Below, one piece after another: positions 1 through 4,842 of a stretch of 8,042 bases of DNA. The position numbers and the translations under genes are program-made. The notes beneath the pieces are model-generated. The model searched no databases, had not been told where the DNA came from, and saw nothing but the letters and a program-made list of their open reading frames with translations. The first letter of the stretch is position 1, and each line of letters opens with the position of its first letter. Source of the stretch: Pedobacter sp. UBA1951 (GTDB lineage Bacteria > Bacteroidota > Bacteroidia > Sphingobacteriales > Sphingobacteriaceae); contig DDEP01000066.1 in assembly GCA_002336465.1 (NCBI GenBank), forward strand, positions 34,490 to 42,531, read 5' to 3'.

Positions 1-14
1 TAATAAAAATACAA

Positions 15-48
15 AATGCAGTGATTTACGATCATAAATCACTGCATT
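15..48 (-). terminator. Intrinsic terminator of the DUF1800-DUF1501 operon
   Basis: A perfect 14-bp inverted repeat (15-28 with 35-48) with a 6-base loop (CGATCA) lies 19 bases beyond the DUF1501 stop codon. Read on the minus strand, the stem is followed by a T-rich but interrupted tract (TTGTATTTTTATTA, positions 14-1). On the plus strand there is no T run after the stem, so the direction fits the minus-strand operon. The stem is only moderately GC-rich and relies on its length. Confidence 0.8.
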
Positions 49-67
49 AGTCTCTCAAGCCAAACTT

Positions 68-1336
68 TTAAATCCTCATCATGCCTATATGATTTCCTGA
101 AAAATCAGGGAAAAGGACTTTATCATTATTAATTCCTAAGTGCAAATCAGCAACTTCACTAAAAACACTTCTAAAATCTGTGGTAACAGCTAAATCCCTT
201 CCATCTTCAAGATTTTCTTTAGCCAACGGGTTTACTGTACCATGTACCATACCTCCTTTTACATCATTGCCTAAAATAAAATTACATGATGCTCGTCCGT
301 GATCTGTTCCTCCTGTTCCATTCTGTGCCACGGTACGTCCAAATTCGGTCATTGTCATTACCGTAACCTGATCTTGGTATTTTTCAAGGTCATTCCAAAA
401 AGCCATGATACTATTACTCAAATCGTTTACATTTCTGGCAAAAATACCTGTGTCTGTACCTTGGTTAAAATGGGTATCCCAACCTCCAGATTCTGCAAAT
501 GCAACCTCAAGTCCAACATCCATTTTAATTAATTGTGCAATCTGTTTTAATGAGTTCCCTAAAGCAGAAGTTGGATATACTACGTTATTTTCAGGTTTAT
601 ATGCAGATACATTGGTTTTGTTCAACATATTGATTGCTTCAAAACTTTCTTTTCCGGTAGTTTTTAACAAACCCGATGAAGTTTGGTCATATAAGTCTTC
701 AAAACTTCTTGATGCCATGTTTGCGCCCTTAGGATTGCCTCTCAACTGTATATTAAACTCAGAAAGGTTCCTGATTGCTACCGCAGCATTATCTCCATAA
801 AAAGAACGAGGCAAAGAAGAGGTTAAACTCACTGCCTGAAAAGGTGTAACTGCCTCGTGCCCCAATAAACCCACTGCCCTGTTCAACCATCCTGATGTAG
901 TTCCTTTCTTAAATGGCGTACCCGATTCCATAAAATCCTGCGCATCAAAATGCGAACGGGTATTGTTAGGTGATCCAATACCATGAACTACAGCCAATCT
1001 TTTATCTTTAAATACCTGTTCAAAGGCACTCATTGAAGGGTGTAATCCGTATTTTCCGTCTAAATCAATTAATGATTTTCCTTTTGTATTGTTCGCCGCA
1101 GACATAAACAATGTAGGACGAACAGCCTTTAGATACTGATCATTGAAAGGTGTTACCGCCATTAAGCCATCCATTGCCCCTCTTTGAAAAATACATACCA
1201 GTATCTTTTTCTTCTTAAATAACAATGGACGTGTTGTAGCCGCAACGGCTTCTGCCAAAAATCCGGGAATACCGCCTAAGCTTATGCCAAATAGTGCTAA
1301 GCCACCTGCTTTTATAAATCCTCTTCTGGTAACCAT
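68..1336 (-). CDS. DUF1501 family protein with twin-arginine signal peptide
   Basis: A 422-residue exported protein of the DUF1501 family. The N-terminus carries a textbook Tat motif (TRRGFIK, residues 3-9), a hydrophobic stretch (about 11-27) and an A-x-A-like cleavage region near residue 32, so it should be exported folded. Family hallmarks are RGAMDG (52-57, the family's RGGxDG-like position), the GGWDTH block (284-289), TEFGRT (330-335) and GGTDHG (342-347). From family knowledge, DUF1501 is grouped with the alkaline phosphatase/sulfatase superfamily, and the Asp/His residues in these blocks are candidates for metal or active-site ligands; catalysis is not demonstrated and the substrate is unknown. 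The gene starts 8 bp after the DUF1800 stop, so the two are almost certainly co-transcribed. There is no Shine-Dalgarno; the start is fixed by the position of the Tat motif. The length is normal for the family and the gene looks intact. Confidence 0.93.
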   Translation of the reverse strand: MVTRRGFIKAGGLALFGISLGGIPGFLAEAVAATTRPLLFKKKKILVCIFQRGAMDGLMAVTPFNDQYLKAVRPTLFMSAANNTKGKSLIDLDGKYGLHPSMSAFEQVFKDKRLAVVHGIGSPNNTRSHFDAQDFMESGTPFKKGTTSGWLNRAVGLLGHEAVTPFQAVSLTSSLPRSFYGDNAAVAIRNLSEFNIQLRGNPKGANMASRSFEDLYDQTSSGLLKTTGKESFEAINMLNKTNVSAYKPENNVVYPTSALGNSLKQIAQLIKMDVGLEVAFAESGGWDTHFNQGTDTGIFARNVNDLSNSIMAFWNDLEKYQDQVTVMTMTEFGRTVAQNGTGGTDHGRASCNFILGNDVKGGMVHGTVNPLAKENLEDGRDLAVTTDFRSVFSEVADLHLGINNDKVLFPDFSGNHIGMMRI

Positions 1337-1344
1337 AACTTAAA

Positions 1345-3315
1345 TTATTTACGTTGAAATTCTGGAGAGCCGATAATTACCCCCACAACCTGTGCCAGCA
1401 TGGTACTATTTCCTGCTTGTTGCTTTACCACAGGATTTTCTATAGCCTTTTTACCTTTTCCCGGTTTCATCTTCTCGTTATCGGTTGTATTGCCATTCTG
1501 CATAACGACACTGTTGTTCTGATTATTCTGATTATTCTTTGCGGCAGCATCAGCTACCTTTTGTTGCAATTCAGGGTCATTCAACATGGGTTTTAAACGA
1601 TCAATTGTTTTGTCTAAATCTCTTTCAGGCATAATGAGCTTGCTGTAGGTTTCTAAAGCAGAAACTGCACTTTCGGGCTCATGGTTATCATTTAAAGCCA
1701 ATAAATTAATGTTGACCCCTGGTATTTTTTGAGATGCAAAAGCCAAGCCGAAATTCATTCTGTTCAATAGCGATCCTGTATTGATCCAATATTGTCCCCT
1801 GTCGGGAAAACCCGTAGGCGCTTGGTAATAATACATTTGCTGTCCCATTCTATTGATCCAAGTATAAAGTTGATAGGGTTGAGAAATATCAGCATTTAAA
1901 CTACGAGCCGTACTTATAGCCAGTTCAAATGGCGATTTGGTTTTTTCTCTTAACGCCTCTTTAGACCAAAATTCTGGTGAATTTACCATGGTAATGATCA
2001 CATCTTTGATATTACCATTTTTAGAAAGGAACGTTTTAGCCATTTTATCTATCAAGCTTTGTGGTGGATTGTCATTTACAAATCTCGTTGCAATCTTTTT
2101 AGAGATAAAATTAGCCGTTGATTTATGATGCGCCAGCATTTCTAAAAGTGCTTCGCCTTCTTCATATCCTCCTCCTGCTTCAAATTTCTTACCTAAAACC
2201 ATTTTTTCTCCACTATCATGTCTGTTTATAGCAAAGAAAAAATCACCGTCGAGCACATAACCTTTGTTGCGTAGATTATTCTCACCAACACGATCTATGA
2301 TTTTTTGAGTTGCAGAACCATATCCCCCATTTCCCATAGGCGCAACGGTCCAACCTGTTAAAATTCTTGCAGCTTCTGTTACATCATTTTGGGTATATCC
2401 TCCATCAACACCCAAAGTATGCAGTTCCATTACCTCACGGGCATAATTTTCATTTAAACCTCCATTGCCTTTTCGCTGCTGACGTGCTTGTAAAAAACGC
2501 TTCTGAATGTTCTCTTTTACTTTTTGTTGTTGCCCAATTCCCATCATATTGGCATTATCTGCTCCGGGTACAGGTACATTTATTCCTGAGCTTGAAAAAT
2601 TATCGAGGTACATAAGCATGGCAGGCGACTTAGCTGTTTTAAGCAACAACTGATCAAAATTGCCAAATACGTTAGGGCGTATCACATCTCGCTCATAAGC
2701 AGGCACAAAAATGGCGCATTGATTTTTATTTAAGGCAACATTAAAATGATTGAACCAGAAATCAGTCATGATCTCACGAAACTGATTTTTAGTGTAAGTT
2801 GCTCTCAGAATTTTTTGGTTGATCAATTGACGAAATAATTCGGCTTGCGGTCTATATCCTTTATCTTTCATAAAGTTAGCCACTGCATCTCGCTGATATT
2901 TACTATTGCCATTATTTACTGAATCTTTATTTACATAACCTTCACTTATAGCCATCCTGTTAATCCTAGCCGGCTGAGGAAACACATCTTCGGCTTGTTT
3001 ATTCGTTAGATTGATGGCATCATAAGAGGTTAACAATCCATTCAGTTCTTCATCTTTAGCATCTCCCTCTAATTGTCCTTTCAACCATTTATCCAAGCCT
3101 GTTTTAACCACTTCTTCAACTTCTCCAACTCTAGCTCCATAGGTAAAGCGGCTAAGTAAATGCGCTGCGGCTTCTTCTTTGGTTAAACCTGCTGCTTTAT
3201 AAGGCATATTTAGTTTATTGTCTGCATAAGACACTGCTCTTATAAATGAGCAACATACAATTGCCAACGCAAACAGGGAGAGCACAAGAGAAAGGGTTCG
3301 GTTATAGGTTCTCAT
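1345..3315 (-). CDS. DUF1800 family secreted protein
   Basis: A 656-residue member of the DUF1800 family, function unknown. The ATG at 3315 is preferred: it gives a compact signal peptide (basic MRTYNR, hydrophobic residues 8-24, probable cleavage near Ala31). The longer reading from a TTG at 3345 would add ten polar residues in front of it. Family blocks are visible in order: AHLLSRFTYG (51-60), the aromatic DFWFNHFNV (185-193), NENYAREVMELHTLG (288-302), ARILTGW (316-322), FAINRHDSGEK (361-371), FVNDNPP (412-418), NSPEFWS (445-451) and the proline/aromatic region around APTGFPDRGQYW (499-510). A Asn/Gln- then Lys-rich low-complexity insert (about 593-636) sits before the last helix. It is the first gene of a two-gene operon with the DUF1501 gene, the usual partner of this family. 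It is intact and most likely periplasmic or outer-surface; no enzymatic role can be assigned. Confidence 0.92.
   Translation of the reverse strand: MRTYNRTLSLVLSLFALAIVCCSFIRAVSYADNKLNMPYKAAGLTKEEAAAHLLSRFTYGARVGEVEEVVKTGLDKWLKGQLEGDAKDEELNGLLTSYDAINLTNKQAEDVFPQPARINRMAISEGYVNKDSVNNGNSKYQRDAVANFMKDKGYRPQAELFRQLINQKILRATYTKNQFREIMTDFWFNHFNVALNKNQCAIFVPAYERDVIRPNVFGNFDQLLLKTAKSPAMLMYLDNFSSSGINVPVPGADNANMMGIGQQQKVKENIQKRFLQARQQRKGNGGLNENYAREVMELHTLGVDGGYTQNDVTEAARILTGWTVAPMGNGGYGSATQKIIDRVGENNLRNKGYVLDGDFFFAINRHDSGEKMVLGKKFEAGGGYEEGEALLEMLAHHKSTANFISKKIATRFVNDNPPQSLIDKMAKTFLSKNGNIKDVIITMVNSPEFWSKEALREKTKSPFELAISTARSLNADISQPYQLYTWINRMGQQMYYYQAPTGFPDRGQYWINTGSLLNRMNFGLAFASQKIPGVNINLLALNDNHEPESAVSALETYSKLIMPERDLDKTIDRLKPMLNDPELQQKVADAAAKNNQNNQNNSVVMQNGNTTDNEKMKPGKGKKAIENPVVKQQAGNSTMLAQVVGVIIGSPEFQRK
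1519..1536. repeat. Two tandem 9-bp units inside the DUF1800 gene
   Basis: The unit CTGATTATT occurs twice back to back (1519-1527, 1528-1536). The bases just before it (CTGTTGTT, 1511-1518) resemble a decayed unit. On the coding strand it encodes Asn-Asn-Gln twice within the low-complexity insert near the C-terminus. The unit is a whole number of codons, so gain or loss of copies would keep the reading frame. Confidence 0.7.
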
Positions 3316-3345
3316 AATTATATTGTTTACCTGAACTATAGACAA

Positions 3346-3475
3346 TTAAGAAGACGTAAAGATTAATGAAATAGTACTTTTTTATTAAAAAATAAAAAAC
3401 AGCGCGAAAGCATGGAAACTTTATGCTCTTAATTACCAAAAAAGAACATAATCATCAAGCAAGTGTTATTTAAGG
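3346..3475. promoter_or_regulatory. Divergent intergenic region between the DUF1800 operon and the small plus-strand gene
   Basis: These 130 AT-rich bases must hold the promoter of the minus-strand operon and probably that of the plus-strand gene at 3476. I see no complete Bacteroidota promoter (TTG at -33 with TAnnTTTG at -7) on either strand. Weak partial -7 matches are TACTTTTT on plus (3375-3382) and TATTTTTT on minus (3394-3387), neither with a properly spaced TTG. An AT-only inverted repeat (3378-3385 with 3392-3399, 8 bp, 6-base loop) lies in the middle; such repeats arise easily in AT-rich DNA. Confidence 0.4.
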
Positions 3476-3751
3476 ATGAACAGAATTATTTTTTACGATA
3501 CCCATGTTTATCTGGGATGTATGGCGGTATTACTTTTCAGGATTATGCCCAGCCAAGCAAGCACATCTGTTATCTTAGAATTTAGTGATGGAACAACAAC
3601 CAATGCAGAGGTGGGCTACTTAAACTCTGAAGAGCTGTTTATTAATATTGATGCTTATAGAACGGGAAGAGGAACCAGTATTGCCAAAAAATCTTGGCGT
3701 CTCCGCTATAATAATGATTTAAATGTTTGGAAAGTGGTTGCGAAGATATAG
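3476..3751 (+). CDS. Small hypothetical protein, up to 91 residues
   Basis: I do not recognise this gene. The likely folded part begins after residue 25 and consists of alternating hydrophobic/polar stretches that suggest beta strands (SVILEFSDG, AEVGYL, ELFINIDAY), then a basic KKSWRLRYNND segment and a final WKVVAKI strand. Two starts are possible. The ATG at 3476 adds a mildly hydrophobic leader (Tyr/Leu/Phe-rich, residues 4-22) that is a poor signal peptide. The ATG at 3545 (residue 24) gives a 68-residue soluble protein and has AGG four bases upstream. The first has TAAGG directly touching the ATG, too close to serve as a ribosome binding site. The gene stands alone, divergent from the DUF1800 operon and convergent with hsp20. 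It is kept as real because it fills a stretch with no competing gene and has a regular, non-repetitive protein composition. No function is proposed. Confidence 0.6.
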   Translation: MNRIIFYDTHVYLGCMAVLLFRIMPSQASTSVILEFSDGTTTNAEVGYLNSEELFINIDAYRTGRGTSIAKKSWRLRYNNDLNVWKVVAKI

Positions 3752-3904
3752 GGAGAATAATTATTATTGACTTTTCATTTCTATTGTCAGCTAAAATTTA
3801 TCCGTTTTTTCTTTCAGATCGTCATATTTTTCATTTGAATTTTTATGCATTCTTCAATTCAATTTCTTGTTTATCTAGATTTTACGGGGTGATTAAATTT
3901 AAAA
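3752..3904. other. Non-coding T-rich spacer between convergent genes
   Basis: This spacer lies between the stop of the small gene and the hsp20 terminator. It is strikingly T-rich on the plus strand, with repeated runs such as TTTTCATTT, and has no clear hairpin. A 72-codon reading through it overlaps the end of the preceding gene and has a Phe/Ser/Ile-rich composition typical of translated AT-rich spacer, so I do not call a gene here. The small gene has no convincing terminator of its own in this spacer. Confidence 0.6.
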
Positions 3905-3930
3905 AAAGAGCTGCCTTTGGGCAGCTCTTT
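3905..3930 (-). terminator. Intrinsic terminator of the hsp20 gene
   Basis: A perfect 11-bp stem, AAAGAGCTGCC (3905-3915) with GGCAGCTCTTT (3920-3930), is closed by a TTTG loop. It lies 19 bases past the hsp20 stop codon. On the minus strand it runs into seven consecutive Ts (3907-3901), four beyond the stem, then AAATTTAA: a strong intrinsic terminator. On the plus strand it ends with only three Ts, so it may stop transcription from the convergent small gene less efficiently. Confidence 0.92.
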
Positions 3931-3949
3931 AAGAGAATATGCTAACAAA

Positions 3950-4390
3950 TTACTTAATCTCTATTTGACGACTTATCGTCTTCGCTTCTTCTCTTTTTGG
4001 AATGTCTATAGCCAAAACTCCGTCGTTATAAGTTGCCTGAATGCCATTTTCATCTGCGCTTTCTGGCAAAGTGAAGGAACGCACAAACGAACTGTAACTA
4101 TATTCGCGTTTAGTATAGTTTCTTTCTTGTTGTTTATCTTCTGTACGCTGCTCCACAGAAATGCTCAGTACATTCTTTTCGAGATTTAATTTAAAATCTT
4201 CTTTTTTAAGACCAGGAGCCGCTAGCTCAACATGATAATAGTCTGAACTTTCGCTGATGTTTGTAGCAGGAACTCTGCTGACCATGCGATCAGAAAAGAA
4301 AGTGTCATTAAAAATACCATCAAAAGCGTCATTAAAACTTGGCTTTAACGAGCTTCTTCTGCTGTCTGGGTTAAATTTAACCAATGTCAT
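3950..4390 (-). CDS. Hsp20/alpha-crystallin family small heat-shock protein
   Basis: A 146-residue cytoplasmic ATP-independent holdase chaperone that binds unfolding proteins and keeps them refoldable by other chaperones. A short variable N-terminal arm (1-38, with the Phe-rich segment FDGIFNDTFFSD typical of bacterial Hsp20) is followed by the alpha-crystallin domain (about 39-132). Diagnostic features are the APGLKKEDF loop (58-66), FVRSFTLPE (102-110) and the conserved YNDGVLAIDIPK segment (121-132, the family's A-x-x-x-(N)-G-V-L region). The C-terminal tail ends with IEI (143-145), the I-x-I motif that docks neighbouring subunits in the oligomer. Length is typical. The gene is monocistronic with its own terminator, and its start is fixed by a consensus ribosome binding site. 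A palindrome over the likely promoter suggests repressor control. I leave the symbol blank because several hsp20-type names are in use. Confidence 0.97.
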   Translation of the reverse strand: MTLVKFNPDSRRSSLKPSFNDAFDGIFNDTFFSDRMVSRVPATNISESSDYYHVELAAPGLKKEDFKLNLEKNVLSISVEQRTEDKQQERNYTKREYSYSSFVRSFTLPESADENGIQATYNDGVLAIDIPKREEAKTISRQIEIK

Positions 4391-4397
4391 AGTTTTT

Positions 4398-4404
4398 CCT
4401 CCTT
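4398..4404 (-). promoter_or_regulatory. Consensus Shine-Dalgarno of hsp20
   Basis: AAGGAGG on the minus strand lies 7 bases upstream of the ATG at 4390. It matches the 16S anti-Shine-Dalgarno sequence over all seven bases at ideal spacing. It fixes the start codon. None of the other genes in this window has an element like it; their starts are preceded by A/T-rich sequence, as is usual in Bacteroidota. Confidence 0.9.
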
Positions 4405-4420
4405 ACTTAATTTAATGATT

Positions 4421-4453
4421 AAAACTTATAATTAATTAAACCTTTTGAACCAA
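4421..4453 (-). promoter_or_regulatory. Candidate hsp20 promoter of Bacteroidota type
   Basis: On the minus strand, TAAGTTTT (4428-4421) matches the Bacteroidota -7 consensus TAnnTTTG in all defined positions but the last. A TTG (4453-4451) lies 22 bases upstream of it, within the usual spacing for the -33 element. Transcription would begin roughly 25 bases before the hsp20 start codon. The TTG falls in the centre of the inverted repeat at 4443-4462. This is a pattern match only. Confidence 0.5.
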
Positions 4454-4462
4454 TGTTCAAAA
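4443..4462. promoter_or_regulatory. Inverted repeat, possible operator of hsp20
   Basis: TTTTGAAC (4443-4450) and GTTCAAAA (4455-4462) form a perfect 8-bp inverted repeat around CAAT. It is symmetric, about 20 bp long and sits over the putative -33 element, as expected of a dimeric repressor site. It does not match CIRCE (the HrcA operator) and differs from the HspR repeat (HAIR: CTTGAGT-N7-ACTCAAG) in spacer and arms. The regulator is unknown and no regulator gene is in the window. Confidence 0.5.
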
Positions 4463-4521
4463 AAATACATCAAGCAAAATGCCAATTAACCAATGCCATT
4501 CTTTCACTGAAAAAACTGCAA

Positions 4522-4719
4522 TTAAACTGAAATTTTATCAGCTATCTCTGTCAAAAATTCATAAGGAGGAAACCGATTATCAAGAATATAATCGGGGATA
4601 AACTGATATTTCTTTCTAAGAATTCGACAAAATAGAGAAAGTGCCGCCCGAATAGGAATGCGCAGCAAATGTTCATTTATCTTATAAAATGATTTAAAAA
4701 AAGCTAACATTAATTGCAT
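4522..4719 (-). CDS. Doubtful small ORF, 65 codons
   Basis: The ORF encodes a Leu/Phe/Ile-rich, basic N-terminal half (residues 4-36, amphipathic-looking, with RIPIRAALSLFCRILRKK) followed by a Tyr/Pro-containing C-terminal segment (DYILDNRFPPYEF). I recognise no family. There is no Shine-Dalgarno, an in-frame TGA lies seven codons upstream, and no terminator hairpin follows the stop. It could be a genuine small protein, a decayed gene remnant, or chance reading of spacer DNA. It points away from the receptor gene and toward hsp20, ending 131 bp before the hsp20 start codon. Confidence 0.25.
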   Translation of the reverse strand: MQLMLAFFKSFYKINEHLLRIPIRAALSLFCRILRKKYQFIPDYILDNRFPPYEFLTEIADKISV

Positions 4720-4806
4720 TTCAATACTATTTTCTTTTCATCTCTTCAATTAAACAGTTCATCTGCCAATAAATACACTTCGCTATCTTAATTCAACAGG
4801 TAATAA

Positions 4807-4832
4807 TTCAGCCTATTTTCTTTGTAGCTGAA
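4807..4832. repeat. Short inverted repeat just upstream of the receptor gene
   Basis: TTCAGC (4807-4812) and GCTGAA (4827-4832) are perfect inverted 6-mers with a 14-base spacer, ending 10 bases before the receptor ATG. They flank the only weak -7-like sequence in this spacer. The repeat could be a regulator half-site pair or a weak leader hairpin, but six-base arms can arise by chance. Confidence 0.3.
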
Positions 4833-4842
4833 ATAAATAGTA

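Larger units (their letters stand above)
4391..4842. other. 452-bp spacer between divergent hsp20 and receptor genes
   Basis: The left part (4391-4462) holds the hsp20 ribosome binding site, candidate promoter and palindrome. Just beyond lies a second copy of AACCAATG (4488-4495), exactly 40 bp from the copy inside the palindrome (4448-4455), and AATGCCA occurs twice (4478-4484, 4492-4498). A doubtful minus-strand ORF covers 4522-4719. The right part (4720-4842) must drive the receptor operon, but I find no clean TAnnTTTG promoter there; the nearest is TTTCTTTG at 4817-4824, without a good -33 TTG. Confidence 0.6.

Noticed and set aside
299..800. Two plus-strand open frames within the DUF1501 gene
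   Set aside because: Both are antisense to a gene with clear family motifs and a Tat signal, and neither has a recognisable product.
3316..3345. TTG start that would lengthen the DUF1800 protein by ten residues
   Set aside because: It would put a polar segment ahead of a good signal peptide and has no ribosome binding site; the ATG at 3315 gives a normal signal peptide.
3727..3945. 72-codon plus-strand frame in the T-rich spacer
   Set aside because: It overlaps the end of the small gene and runs through the hsp20 terminator; its Phe/Ser/Ile-rich product is what T-rich spacer gives by chance.
4443..4462. CIRCE or HspR operator at hsp20
   Set aside because: The arms and spacer do not match TTAGCACTC-N9-GAGTGCTAA or CTTGAGT-N7-ACTCAAG, so only a generic palindrome is claimed.
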